A DNA stretch of 64,000 nucleotides from Pseudomonas sp. SST3 (GTDB lineage Bacteria > Pseudomonadota > Gammaproteobacteria > Pseudomonadales > Pseudomonadaceae). A model generated the notes under the pieces. The model was not told the DNA's origin and did no database searches. It worked only from the letters and a program-made list of their open reading frames with translations. The position numbers and the translations under genes are program-made. The stretch covers positions 124,001 through 188,000 of the forward strand of contig NZ_QORI02000009.1 in NCBI RefSeq assembly GCF_003325755.1, given 5' to 3'. Shown here one piece after another: positions 41,014-50,112 of this stretch; positions within the stretch are counted from its first letter, which is position 1, and each line of letters starts with the position of its first letter.

Positions 41014-42753
41014 CTAGCCCTTCCCATCCTTCACCACCAACACATCCTCCATGATCAGATACTGCAGATCCGATCCGTAGAACATATTTAGCGCATCAGT
41101 CGGTGAACAGATCATTGGCTCGCCACGGCGGTTCAGCGACGTATTCAACGACACGCCATTGCCGGTGAGTTTCTCCAATTCGAGCATCAGGTCATACCAG
41201 CGCGGGTTATGGCGGCGTTCCAAAACCTGAGCGCGCGAGGTGCCGTCCTCGTGCACCACTTCACCCACACGCTCCTTCCAGCCCTCGTTGACCTCGAAGG
41301 TAAAGGTCATGAAGGGGCTTGGATGGTCGACTTTAAGCATCTGCGGTGCGACGGTGTCGAGCATCGATGGGCAAAAGGGCCTCCAGCGCTCGCGGAACTT
41401 GATCTGCTCGTTGATGCGATTGGCCACGCCCGGCACGCTCGGACAGCCAATGATTGATCGACCGCCAAGGGCGCGCGGGCCGAACTCCATACGGCCCTGG
41501 AACCAGGCAACCGGATTGCCCTCGACCATGATCTGCGCGATCCGCTGGGGCATGTTATCGATCTGCTGCCAGGTCGGCTTATTAGGATGGCGCGCGCATG
41601 CGGCAATGATGTCTTCATTGGTGTAGGCAGGCCCAAGATAGACATGCTCCATCTTTTCCACCGGCACACCACGCTGATGCGAGACGTAAGCCGCCGCGCC
41701 AACTGCTGTACCGGCATCGCCGGAGGCGGGCTGGACGAACAGCTCCCTCACTTCCGGGCGCGCGATGATCTTCTGGTTGAGTTTCACGTTAAGCGCACAG
41801 CCGCCGGCGAAGGCGATTTTGCCGGTCTCGTTGAGGATGTCGCCCAGGTAGTAATCCATCATTTGCAGCGCCAGTTTTTCGAACAGGGCCTGCATACTGG
41901 CGGCATAGTGGATATAGGGGTCGTCGGCGATATCGCCTTCGCGCTTCGGCCCCAGCCACTCGATCAGCTTGGGTGAAAAGTAATAACCCTTACTTTTTTC
42001 CTTGTAGCGGCGAAAGCCGATGACGTTGGCGTAATCGGTGTTGATGGTCAGCTCGCCATTCTCGAATTTGGCCAAACGCGAAAAGTCGTACTTGGCCGCA
42101 TCACCGTAGGGCGCCATGCCCATGACCTTGAATTCGCCGTCGAGCATTTCGAACCCGAGGAACTCGGTGATCGCGCCATACAGGCCGCCCAGCGAATCCG
42201 GATCGTAGAACTCTTTTATCTTGTGGATGCGGCCATTCTCGCCGTAGCCAAAGAAGGTTGTGGCGTACTCGCCCTTGCCATCGATGCCGAGAATCGCAGT
42301 TTTTTCAGTGAAACCCGAGCAATGATAAGCGCTCGAGGCGTGGGCCAGATGGTGCTCGACCGACTCGATCTTTATCTTTTTCAGATCGAAACCCAGCTGT
42401 TGCAGGCACCACTGGATGCGCTTGTGGTAGCGCTTGTAGCGGCGGTTACCGAACAGAATGGCATCGAGCGCACGATCCGGGGCGTACCAGTAGCGCTTGG
42501 CGTAGTGCCACCGGGCTTTTTCGAAGATGCTGATCGGCGCGAAAGGAATCGCCACCACATCGACGTCGGCAGGTTTGATACCGGCCTGCTCCAAGCAGAA
42601 TTTTGCTGACTCGTAGGGCATGCGGTTCTTGGCATGCTTGTCACGCACGAAACGCTCTTCCTCCGCTGCAGCGATCAACTTACCGTCGATGTACAACGCG
42701 GCGGAAGGATCGTGACTGAGGGCGCCGGAAAGGCCGAGAATTGTCAGTGCCAC
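41014..42753 (-). CDS. wapO: LPS core carbamoyltransferase
   Basis: 579-residue member of the NodU/CmcH family, which transfers carbamoyl from carbamoyl phosphate to sugars. It starts with LTILGLSGALSHDPSAAL (ASKHA ATPase-like fold) and has the HHLAHASSAYHCSG metal site and a C-terminal YrdC-like domain with FGPRALGGRSI. In P. aeruginosa the corresponding enzyme carbamoylates the second heptose of the inner core; the position here supports the same role. The GTG at 42753 begins the protein at the family-typical residue. Confidence 0.88.
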   Translation of the reverse strand: MALTILGLSGALSHDPSAALYIDGKLIAAAEEERFVRDKHAKNRMPYESAKFCLEQAGIKPADVDVVAIPFAPISIFEKARWHYAKRYWYAPDRALDAILFGNRRYKRYHKRIQWCLQQLGFDLKKIKIESVEHHLAHASSAYHCSGFTEKTAILGIDGKGEYATTFFGYGENGRIHKIKEFYDPDSLGGLYGAITEFLGFEMLDGEFKVMGMAPYGDAAKYDFSRLAKFENGELTINTDYANVIGFRRYKEKSKGYYFSPKLIEWLGPKREGDIADDPYIHYAASMQALFEKLALQMMDYYLGDILNETGKIAFAGGCALNVKLNQKIIARPEVRELFVQPASGDAGTAVGAAAYVSHQRGVPVEKMEHVYLGPAYTNEDIIAACARHPNKPTWQQIDNMPQRIAQIMVEGNPVAWFQGRMEFGPRALGGRSIIGCPSVPGVANRINEQIKFRERWRPFCPSMLDTVAPQMLKVDHPSPFMTFTFEVNEGWKERVGEVVHEDGTSRAQVLERRHNPRWYDLMLELEKLTGNGVSLNTSLNRRGEPMICSPTDALNMFYGSDLQYLIMEDVLVVKDGKG

Positions 42754-42784
42754 TGTATAAAGCCTCTTGAGAAAGCAGCTTGGA

Positions 42785-42871
42785 GCTTAAAGCCGGAAGC
42801 TTGAAGCAATAGCGTGTTGTAGTAAGTAGCCTGCGGGCTTCTGTCCCAGCTTTAAGCGTCCTGCTTCAAGC
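42785..42871. repeat. Interlaced inverted repeats at a gene boundary
   Basis: Two perfect inverted pairs interleave: GCTTAAAGC (42785-42793) with GCTTTAAGC (42849-42857), and GCTTGAAGCA (42799-42808) with TGCTTCAAGC (42862-42871). They lie in the gap between the double-kinase gene and the carbamoyltransferase, reaching into the kinase stop codon. Because the pairs cross, only one hairpin can form at a time. They belong to the AGCTTGAAGC-like repeats common between genes here. Confidence 0.6.
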
Positions 42872-44318
42872 TGCCTTTCGGTAAACGTTGGTCCAGCAAA
42901 CGATACAGAGCGCTGTCGACAGGCCAGTTGCGCAGCAAACGCTCACGATCCTTGGCAAAGGCCTGATTGAATCGAGCGATGCTGCGATGCTGCTGCAGCG
43001 CATCCAGGTCGATCAGTGCCCAGCTACCGTCCAGCCATAGCATATTGGTACCTTTCAGGTCGCCATGACTGATGTGCTCGCGAATCAGCGCAGCGAACAG
43101 CTGCTCCAGCGCCAGCAACTCCTGTTCGGGGGGCACACCATCCACGTAATGGGCGAAACGCGTGATTATATCCTGCCCATCCACATAGCCGGTAATCAGA
43201 TAGCTGCGCCCACGGAGGCCGAGCCGACGCACCTCAACCATGGCCAGCGGTTGCGGCGTAGCGATGCCCAGAACCTCCAGACGATGCGCTTCGACCCAGC
43301 TGTGCCAGGCACGAGACGGACGCCAGAAGCGCTTGAGCCAGTGCACCACGCCCTTGATGTTGTAGCGCTTGATAACCAATGCTTGGCCCTGGGTATCCAC
43401 ACGTGCAACCGTGGCACTACCGCCCTGCTTGAGCGGCACGCCTGCGATGACGTGACCATCCAGGTCGCTTAGCACTTCGCGCAGCTGCGCCTCGCATTCG
43501 CGGCGCAAGGCGACCAGGCCGGAGCTATCGCGGCGCACGCTGAACGCCGTGCAATCACGGCCGACCTTCTTGAGGTAGCTGGCAAGCCGCTGATACCGCG
43601 CCGCATGCACTTTATCGAGGAGGGCCTCGAGCGGAAGTGCATGCGCATTGTTGACCAACAGGTAGTTCACCAGCAGCTCTTCGATGAAGGGCTCCAGCAC
43701 CGCAGGGAGCTGAGCGAAGAAAAGCGCCAGATTCTCCAGCACGCGCTCCCTAGACAACGGCTGGCCGGGCTCCTCGGCACGAACCCCGCCACCGTCGATA
43801 AGATAGAGCCGCTGATCGTGGCGCATCAAATTGTCCAGATGCAGGTCGCTCTGCCAGAGCCCTTGGGCGTGCAACTTCGCGATTTCCGCCAGCGCAATGC
43901 CGAGCACGTTCTGTTGGTCAGCGCTCAACGGCACCTGCCGGGCCACGCCAAGCCAAGCGTGGTGCAGGCTCTGCGCCCCATTCAGAAACTCGAACAGCAG
44001 CCAGCCACCACCCTCTTCGTCGAAGCCCTTATCCAGCAGCCCCGGCGTGGTCAGCTGCTGCGCGGCGAGCAGTTGCGCACCCGTAAGCTCGCGCTCGAAA
44101 TGGCGGCGCGCGCGCTCGCCGACCATAAGCTTGGCCAGCACAGGACTTCCGCGCCACTGGGCTCGCGCTACGTAGCGCTGCCCAGGTAATACCCGTAGCC
44201 ACTGCTCGACATGCAAGTCTTCGGTACCCAGCGCAATGCTCAGCGGCAACGCAGGAGTTCGCCCGGCCAGGCGTAGCTGATCAAGCTTCACGCAAGCATC
44301 CTCGTTCTCGACAGACAT
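42852..44318 (-). CDS. Protein with two kinase-like domains, LPS core
   Basis: 488 residues containing two consecutive WaaP/Kdo-kinase-like domains. The first has a QSDLHLDNLM loop and LIDGGG in place of DFG; the second has SHGDLKGTNM and ALIDLDAL. Both keep an Asp-x-x-x-x-Asn pattern, so either or both may be active. The corresponding P. aeruginosa gene beside the carbamoyltransferase is uncharacterised to my knowledge. It probably phosphorylates or modifies core heptose. The gap of 40 bases to the next gene indicates one operon with wapP and waaP. Confidence 0.75.
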   Translation of the reverse strand: MSVENEDACVKLDQLRLAGRTPALPLSIALGTEDLHVEQWLRVLPGQRYVARAQWRGSPVLAKLMVGERARRHFERELTGAQLLAAQQLTTPGLLDKGFDEEGGGWLLFEFLNGAQSLHHAWLGVARQVPLSADQQNVLGIALAEIAKLHAQGLWQSDLHLDNLMRHDQRLYLIDGGGVRAEEPGQPLSRERVLENLALFFAQLPAVLEPFIEELLVNYLLVNNAHALPLEALLDKVHAARYQRLASYLKKVGRDCTAFSVRRDSSGLVALRRECEAQLREVLSDLDGHVIAGVPLKQGGSATVARVDTQGQALVIKRYNIKGVVHWLKRFWRPSRAWHSWVEAHRLEVLGIATPQPLAMVEVRRLGLRGRSYLITGYVDGQDIITRFAHYVDGVPPEQELLALEQLFAALIREHISHGDLKGTNMLWLDGSWALIDLDALQQHRSIARFNQAFAKDRERLLRNWPVDSALYRLLDQRLPKGSLKQDA

Positions 44319-44358
44319 ATGCGATGCGGCGCGCAGGCTCCCAGCGAAATGAAACCCT

Positions 44359-45096
44359 TCACTCGCGCCCCTCGAAATAAGTCAGTATTTTTCGGATCAA
44401 CGCCTTGTCACCGACGCCGATCCGCGCCCGCCGCCTGTAGAGCAGGAAGAAACGCAGCCGCTGGGTACGAGACAAGGTGTATCTCGCCACCTTGTCCAGG
44501 CAGGCCAGATCCTTGACCACCCGATGCCGTAAAAACGGCCCCCACCAGAAGTCGCCGGACGGGCAATCGATCAAGAACAGCTTTCCTGCTTCGTTAACCA
44601 GCAGGTTGCGCCATTTCAGATCGTTGTGCGCAAAGTTGTGCTCGTGAAGTGTCCGCGCTGCATTGGCCAACTGCTCGCTGACGTGGCGAACCCAATGCGG
44701 GTCCGCCAGACGCGCATCACCAACGAGGGCCATGGCCGCCATGTCAGTGGTTCCGGGTACTTCCAGGGTGATCAAGGCCCCACGCCGAAAAAGCCCCGCT
44801 CGTCGCTCCAGCCCCCAGGCAGCCAGCGGCGCAACGGCAATCCCCCAGTCGTGAAAATGCTGAAGGTTTTGCCACTCGGCTTCGACCCGTGAGCGCCCGA
44901 TAAAACGTCGCACGCCTTTTCCGGCCGCCCAGTAGCGCTTCACGTAAAAACGCTGACCGCCAACGCTGACACGAAGCACTTCGGACAGAGGGTCACGGGT
45001 AATCTGCTCTCCACTCAGCGCGAAAACCACCTCCAAACTGGCAAATGCACGTGCCGCGTCGGCGTTGACTTCGCCGACGATTCGCCAACGGCTCAC
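44359..45096 (-). CDS. wapP: LPS core kinase-like protein WapP
   Basis: 245-residue kinase-like protein with an N-lobe YVKRYW lysine, catalytic loop AHNDLKWRNLLV and metal motif FLIDCPSG. The symbol follows position next to waaP and strong similarity in pattern to the P. aeruginosa WapP. Where P. aeruginosa has two such genes (wapQ, wapP) between waaP and the double-kinase gene, only one is found here. The GTG start at 45096 overlaps the waaP stop by four bases (GTGA). It is predicted to phosphorylate core heptose. Confidence 0.75.
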   Translation of the reverse strand: MSRWRIVGEVNADAARAFASLEVVFALSGEQITRDPLSEVLRVSVGGQRFYVKRYWAAGKGVRRFIGRSRVEAEWQNLQHFHDWGIAVAPLAAWGLERRAGLFRRGALITLEVPGTTDMAAMALVGDARLADPHWVRHVSEQLANAARTLHEHNFAHNDLKWRNLLVNEAGKLFLIDCPSGDFWWGPFLRHRVVKDLACLDKVARYTLSRTQRLRFFLLYRRRARIGVGDKALIRKILTYFEGRE

Positions 45097-45908
45097 TTCT
45101 GTGCACCTGGCGCGTACTTACGCTGGAAACGGCTTTGCAGTTTTTCGGCTTTGCGCTGCAGCCAGGCCAATAAAGAAGCCTCGTCACGCAAGACTTCCCG
45201 CAGCGGCCGCTGGAAATACAGCCGCAAAAAACGCAGCTTGTCGCGGCGGGTCAGGCCAATATCCAGCGCAGAGAAATACAGTGCGGCCAGATCCTTGTCA
45301 CGCCAACGGCGTGGCGTCTGGCTGCGAGTCTGAGCGCGGTGCAGATCGATCAGGGACAGGCGGAAATCGCTCGCTTTCACCGGCTTGTCGGTATGCAACA
45401 GGAAATGGCAGATATAGAAATCGCGATGGTTGACTCCGGCGCGGTGCATGGTCCCGGCCATGCGGGCGACTTCGGCGATCAACGCACGCTTGAGCGATGG
45501 CGGTGGCGGCTGTTCACGCCAGTTCATCGAGAAATCTTCCAGACTGATGGTAGGCGCCAGTTCTTCAGTGATGATGAACGAGTGCTGCGTCGCTGGGTTG
45601 CTGCCGCGCGCGCCGTAAGCGACAGCGGTCATGGTCGGCACACCAGCGTCGTGCAAGCGATTGATTGCCCGCCACTCCTGGCCGGCCCCGAGAACCGGCG
45701 CCTTGGCTGTGCCGATATTCTTAAAGATTTCGCGCCAACCGATGCCGCGATGGATCTTGACGAAGTAGCCGCGACCGTGGACTTCCGTTCTGAGCGTACG
45801 GCGGCCCTCAAGCTCCCGGTATACCTGTCCCTGAAGCTGCTCGACCGCCTCGAACGCATCCCGATCAGCCCACAGCGACTTGAAGGGTTCCGCCAGAATC
45901 AGCTTCAT
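45093..45908 (-). CDS. waaP: Heptose I kinase WaaP
   Basis: Adds phosphate to the first heptose of the inner core, a step essential in P. aeruginosa for outer-membrane integrity. The 271 residues have the VKIHRGIGW lysine and the catalytic loop NHRDFYICHF with Asp163, the numbering known for WaaP, followed by LIDLHR as the metal site. ATG at 45908 overlaps the waaG stop (ATGA). It stands between waaG and wapP in the conserved run waaF-waaC-waaG-waaP. Confidence 0.95.
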   Translation of the reverse strand: MKLILAEPFKSLWADRDAFEAVEQLQGQVYRELEGRRTLRTEVHGRGYFVKIHRGIGWREIFKNIGTAKAPVLGAGQEWRAINRLHDAGVPTMTAVAYGARGSNPATQHSFIITEELAPTISLEDFSMNWREQPPPPSLKRALIAEVARMAGTMHRAGVNHRDFYICHFLLHTDKPVKASDFRLSLIDLHRAQTRSQTPRRWRDKDLAALYFSALDIGLTRRDKLRFLRLYFQRPLREVLRDEASLLAWLQRKAEKLQSRFQRKYAPGAQK

Positions 45909-47026
45909 GGGCGCTCCGCCAGAATCACATCCGCGGCGCGCTGGGGCATGCTGTACAAGTCAGCGCTGTCTGCGTAGGCCAACGCATTTATTGCCCAGCA
46001 CCGGCGCTGCTCATCGTCGACCAGCATTTCGGCCAAAAGACGATCAAGCCGGCTCTGCTCGAATGGGCTGGGCACTACGCGCCCGCAATCGGCATCAGCG
46101 ATGTAATGGGCATAGCCACAGACATCGGTGACCAGTACCGGCAGCCCGGCGACCAGCGCCTCTAACAGTACGGTACCGGTGTTCTCGTTGTAGGCGGGAT
46201 GGATCAGCAGGTCGGCCCCAAGCAAAAAGCGCGGAACATCGTTGCGTCCCTGAAGAAACATCACCTGAGCGGATATCCCCAGGTTCCGGGCCTGTAGCTG
46301 GAAGGGCTTGGGGTCGTCCTGACCAATGACGAACAAGCGCGTACGCTTCTTCAATGTCAGTGGCAGCGAAGCGAGCGCCTTCAAGCTGCGGTCCAACCCC
46401 TTGGTCTTGAAACCGGAACCGATCTGCACCAGCAGCAGCTCATCATCCTCAAGTTTGAATTCCCGACGGAACTCGGCCCGTATAACAGCAGCATTGAATG
46501 GCGCGCGACGGTCCTGAGCAATTCCCGGCGGTAGCAGGTGGAAACGCTGGGCCGGTGTCCCGTAATGCTTGACGAACAATGGCTGCTGCACTTCGGAGAT
46601 CATCAGAATTTCAGTTTTCGACTGCGGCTCGAACACCGCGCGTTCGTACTCGGCGAAATGCTTGTAACGGCCCCAGCGCCGGTAGATCGGATTGCGCAAG
46701 GTTTGTGCTTTGTCTTCGAAACAGGGATCGGCCGCATAGTAAACGTCCAGCCCCGGCATCTTGTTGAAGCCAATCACCCGGCTGACAGGGCGCTTCGCCA
46801 GATCCTGCTCGACCCAGGCCGTGAAGCGCTCGTTACGGGTGTGATTGAAGACAGCCTTGACCGGCGCGATCAACACCTCGAACCCTTCCGGGATTTCCCC
46901 GTCCCAAATCATTGTGTAGACACGGATGGCGTGCCCGCGACGCTGGCATTCCAGCGCGATGCGCATGAAGTCGCGCTGTAACCCGCCGAAGGGGAAGTAT
47001 TTATACAGAATGAAGGCCAGCTGCAT
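45905..47026 (-). CDS. waaG: LPS core glycosyltransferase WaaG
   Basis: 373-residue GT4 enzyme that adds the first outer-core hexose (galactosamine in P. aeruginosa, glucose in E. coli) to heptose II. It has the YFPFGGLQRDF acceptor-side motif at the N-terminus, the long basic helix region that associates with the membrane, and YNENTGTVLLEALVAGLPVL at the nucleotide-sugar site. Its start shares a base with the waaC stop (TGATG), so coupling is likely. Confidence 0.93.
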   Translation of the reverse strand: MQLAFILYKYFPFGGLQRDFMRIALECQRRGHAIRVYTMIWDGEIPEGFEVLIAPVKAVFNHTRNERFTAWVEQDLAKRPVSRVIGFNKMPGLDVYYAADPCFEDKAQTLRNPIYRRWGRYKHFAEYERAVFEPQSKTEILMISEVQQPLFVKHYGTPAQRFHLLPPGIAQDRRAPFNAAVIRAEFRREFKLEDDELLLVQIGSGFKTKGLDRSLKALASLPLTLKKRTRLFVIGQDDPKPFQLQARNLGISAQVMFLQGRNDVPRFLLGADLLIHPAYNENTGTVLLEALVAGLPVLVTDVCGYAHYIADADCGRVVPSPFEQSRLDRLLAEMLVDDEQRRCWAINALAYADSADLYSMPQRAADVILAERP

Positions 47027-48027
47027 CAGTGTGTCTCCGATGACCGCAACAGGGCCTTGAGTTCGCTCGCGACGCGCTCGGGCAGCAGGTCGTCGAAGCA
47101 GGGTTTATGACGATCGCCCTTGCCGGCGTTCGGGCCGCTTGCACATAAGTGGACTTGCGAGCGCCCATAAGCGCCAACACGACCAGGCAGGGTCGGACCG
47201 TAAAGCGAGATGCTGGGCACATCCAGCGCGGCTGCCAGATGACCCAGGCCGGTATCAACCGCGACACAGGCACGCGCTCCGGCAATGACCTTGGCGATTC
47301 CGCCGAGATTCAACCGAGACAACACCGAGACGCTCGGCAGGTCCGCTGCAATGCGCTCGGCGCGCGCTTTTTCGTCCGCATTGCCCCAAGGCAGACGGAT
47401 CGCCCAGCCGAATTCACTCATACGCTCGGCGAGCTCGCGCCAATACTGCTCCGGCCAATGCTTGCTCGGCCAGGTGGTGCCATGCAGAAACAACAGATAG
47501 GGCTGCTCATTGGGCGTCGCCAGCAAGCGGCGATCCAGACCGTAGTCGGCGCTCAAGCTGGGGAGCGGATAACCGAGCGACTGCGCAAACAACTGCCGCA
47601 CCCGCTCCAGCGCGTGCTGATCGCGCGGCACAGCGTAGCGGCGATCATAGAAGCGCGATGCCAGCGGCTCGCGAGCCGAGTCCCGATCCAGGCCTGCGAC
47701 CGAGGCACTGACGTAACGGGTCAGCCAGGCGCTTTTGAGCAGACCCTGCGCATCGATCACCAGGTCATAGCGTGCCTCGCGCAGACGCGCCTTGAAGCGA
47801 CGCCATTCACCCGAGCGGAGCGTTTGCAAAGGATGCTTGCGCCAGCGGCGAATCGCCACGGGAATCACCTGCGCCACAGCCGGATGCCAAGCTGGAATCT
47901 CGGCGAAACCTTCCTCCACCACCCAATCGAACTGTATGCCGGGCATTGCCCGCTGCGCGTCGGTCAGCGCCGGAAGCGTATGCACCACATCGCCCAGCGA
48001 GGATGTCTTGATTAGCAACACCCTCAC
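47026..48027 (-). CDS. waaC: Heptosyltransferase I
   Basis: GT9 enzyme that adds the first heptose to Kdo. The 333 residues open with RVLLIKTSSLGDVVHTLPALTD and have the LHGTTWPSKHWP donor-binding segment and the C-terminal DTGLGHLAAALDVPSISLYG motif. The protein begins at GTG 48027, immediately after the waaF stop (TGAGTG). The catalytic Asp near SLGDVVH is present. Confidence 0.95.
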   Translation of the reverse strand: MRVLLIKTSSLGDVVHTLPALTDAQRAMPGIQFDWVVEEGFAEIPAWHPAVAQVIPVAIRRWRKHPLQTLRSGEWRRFKARLREARYDLVIDAQGLLKSAWLTRYVSASVAGLDRDSAREPLASRFYDRRYAVPRDQHALERVRQLFAQSLGYPLPSLSADYGLDRRLLATPNEQPYLLFLHGTTWPSKHWPEQYWRELAERMSEFGWAIRLPWGNADEKARAERIAADLPSVSVLSRLNLGGIAKVIAGARACVAVDTGLGHLAAALDVPSISLYGPTLPGRVGAYGRSQVHLCASGPNAGKGDRHKPCFDDLLPERVASELKALLRSSETH

Positions 48028-49062
48028 TCAGCGCACCTCAATCGGTTGCGGAAGCAGGCGATCCAGCGCCTCGATTACCGAGCGCGGCTCAAGTTCGCGC
48101 ATGCAGTTGTTGTGACCGAAACGGCAGGTGCGCTCGAAGCATGGGCTGCAATCGAGACCCAGGCGAACGACCTCGACCTGATCGGATAGCGGCGGAGTAA
48201 ACGCTGGCGAGGTGGAACCATAGACCGACACCAGCGGGCGACCTAGCGCGGCGGCCACGTGCATCAGGCCGGAGTCATTGGAGACCACGGCTTCGGCACA
48301 GGACAGCAGATCTATCGCTTCGGCCAGGCTGGTTTCGCCCGCCAGGTTGAGCGCCTCTTCGCGCAACCCAGGGATCAACTGCTGGCGGATTGCCTCGCCC
48401 ACGGCATGATCATTCTTCGAACCGAACAGCCAGACCTGCCAGCCGTCGCGGATCTTCGCTTCTGCCACCTTGGCGAAATGCTCAGCCGGCCAGCGCTTGG
48501 ATTCGCCAAATTCCGCACCCGGGCAAAGCGCCAGGACCGGCCGATCCACGCTCAGCGCAAAACGCGCGAGCGCCGCATCGCGGCTCTCGGCGTCGATACG
48601 AAGGAACGGCTTCGGATAGGGCTTGGGCAATTCGGCGCCTGGCTCGAAGGCCAGCGCCATGAAGCGCTCGATCATCAGCGGATAGCGCTGTTTGTCGAGC
48701 TTGCGCATATCGTTGAGCAGGCCGAAACGCATTTCGCCGCGCCAGCCAGTACGTTTGGGAATCCCAGCAAAGAACGGTACCAGCGCCGACTTCAGCGAGT
48801 TCGGCAGCAGAATCGCCTGTCCATACTGGCCACGCAGCCGCTGGGCGGTCGCGCGCCGGGTCGCCATGTCGAGCACACCGTGGCCTACCGGAAAACTCAG
48901 CGCCTGGCGCACCTCCGGCATCCGCTCGAGAATCGGCCGACTCCACTCGGGCGCCAGTACGTCAATCTGGCAGTCCGGGTAGCGCTGTTTCAGGCAGACG
49001 AACAACGTCTGCGCCATCACCATGTCGCCGACCCAGCTAGGACCCACAATCAGAATATTCAT
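48028..49062 (-). CDS. waaF: Heptosyltransferase II
   Basis: GT9 enzyme adding the second heptose of the inner core. The 344 residues begin NILIVGPSWVGDMVMAQTLF, carry LCPGAEFGESKRWP at the donor site and end with SNDSGLMHVAAALGRPLVSVYGSTSP, all diagnostic for WaaF. It is the first gene of the waaF-waaC-waaG-waaP run, and its 5' side is a short gap after ilvE with an inverted repeat. Confidence 0.95.
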   Translation of the reverse strand: MNILIVGPSWVGDMVMAQTLFVCLKQRYPDCQIDVLAPEWSRPILERMPEVRQALSFPVGHGVLDMATRRATAQRLRGQYGQAILLPNSLKSALVPFFAGIPKRTGWRGEMRFGLLNDMRKLDKQRYPLMIERFMALAFEPGAELPKPYPKPFLRIDAESRDAALARFALSVDRPVLALCPGAEFGESKRWPAEHFAKVAEAKIRDGWQVWLFGSKNDHAVGEAIRQQLIPGLREEALNLAGETSLAEAIDLLSCAEAVVSNDSGLMHVAAALGRPLVSVYGSTSPAFTPPLSDQVEVVRLGLDCSPCFERTCRFGHNNCMRELEPRSVIEALDRLLPQPIEVR

Positions 49063-49082
49063 AAGTTCAAAGCCATAAGCAC

Positions 49083-49125
49083 GAAGCTGGAAGCGGGCAC
49101 TGGAAAGGTTCGCTCTTCCAGCTTC
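49083..49125. repeat. Inverted repeat between ilvE and waaF
   Basis: A perfect 11-bp inverted pair, GAAGCTGGAAG (49083-49093) and CTTCCAGCTTC (49115-49125), with a 21-base loop; a third partial copy (GGCTTCCAGC) follows at 49126-49135. It occupies the 81-base gap between the ilvE stop and the waaF start and could act as terminator or as a REP-like unit. The word is the same as in the 17,602 array. Confidence 0.75.
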
Positions 49126-49143
49126 TGGCTTCCAGCTAGCGGC

Positions 49144-50067
49144 TTACTTGACCAGCGTCCGCCATTCGGCATGGGCTTCAGTCTTGCCGGACACCAGATC
49201 GAAATAGGCCTTCTGGATGCGCTCGGTGACCGGACCGCGTCGGCCAATGCCGATGTTGCGCCCATCAACTTCACGAATCGGGGTGACTTCCGCGGCGGTG
49301 CCAGTGAAGAAGGCTTCGTCAGCGATATAGACCTCATCGCGGGTGATGCGCTTCTCGACCACCTTGATGCCCAGCTCGTCGGCCAGAGTCAGTACGGTGC
49401 TACGGGTAATGCCGTTGAGGCAGGCGGTGACTTCCGGGGTGTAGATCACGCCGTCCTTGATGATGAAGATGTTTTCGCCTGAACCCTCCGCCACGTAGCC
49501 TTCCGGATCCAGCATCAACGCTTCGTCGGCTCCGCCCGAAATGGCTTCCTGCAGCGCCAGCATGGAGTTGATGTAGGCGCCATTGGATTTCGCACGGGTC
49601 ATGCTGATGTTGACGTGGTGACGGGTGAAGGAACTGGTACGCACCTTGATGCCCAGCTCCAGCGCTTCGTCGCCCATATAGGCGCCCCAGTGCCAGGCGG
49701 CAACGATGACGTGTACCTTCAAGCCGCTGGCGCGCAGGCCCATGCCTTCGGATCCGTAGAAGACCATCGGCCGGATGTAGGCGCTCTCCAGGTTGTTTTC
49801 GCGCACGGCGGCACGAGTCGCCTCGTTGATTTCTTCCTTCGAGTACGGCATCTGCATGTTCATGATATGCGCCGAGTCGAACAGACGATCGGTATGCGCC
49901 TGCAGGCGGAAGATCGCCGTACCAGCCGGTGTGTTATATGCGCGCACACCTTCGAACACGCCCATGCCGTAATGCAGGGTGTGGGTCAGCACATGGGTGG
50001 TCGCGTCGCGCCACTGTACCAACTCACCGTCATACCAGATCACGCCATCACGATCGGCCATCGACAT
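49144..50067 (-). CDS. ilvE: Branched-chain amino acid aminotransferase
   Basis: Class IV PLP aminotransferase for the last step of Leu, Ile and Val synthesis and the first of their breakdown. The 307 residues carry Lys160 (MTRAKSNGAY) for the cofactor and the YVAEGSGENIFI and TGTAAEVTPI motifs that bind the phosphate and carboxylate. ATG at 50067 with a GAGG eight bases upstream is chosen; a GTG three codons earlier is possible. Upstream is glnE on the same strand. Confidence 0.95.
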   Translation of the reverse strand: MSMADRDGVIWYDGELVQWRDATTHVLTHTLHYGMGVFEGVRAYNTPAGTAIFRLQAHTDRLFDSAHIMNMQMPYSKEEINEATRAAVRENNLESAYIRPMVFYGSEGMGLRASGLKVHVIVAAWHWGAYMGDEALELGIKVRTSSFTRHHVNISMTRAKSNGAYINSMLALQEAISGGADEALMLDPEGYVAEGSGENIFIIKDGVIYTPEVTACLNGITRSTVLTLADELGIKVVEKRITRDEVYIADEAFFTGTAAEVTPIREVDGRNIGIGRRGPVTERIQKAYFDLVSGKTEAHAEWRTLVK

Positions 50068-50112
50068 TGTTGCCACCTCGGAATTCGATAAAAGCTCTGT
50101 TTGCAGACGAGA

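Noticed and set aside
48259..49482. Open frame of 407 codons opposite waaF and ilvE
   Set aside because: Crosses two genes and an intergenic hairpin in antisense; shadow.
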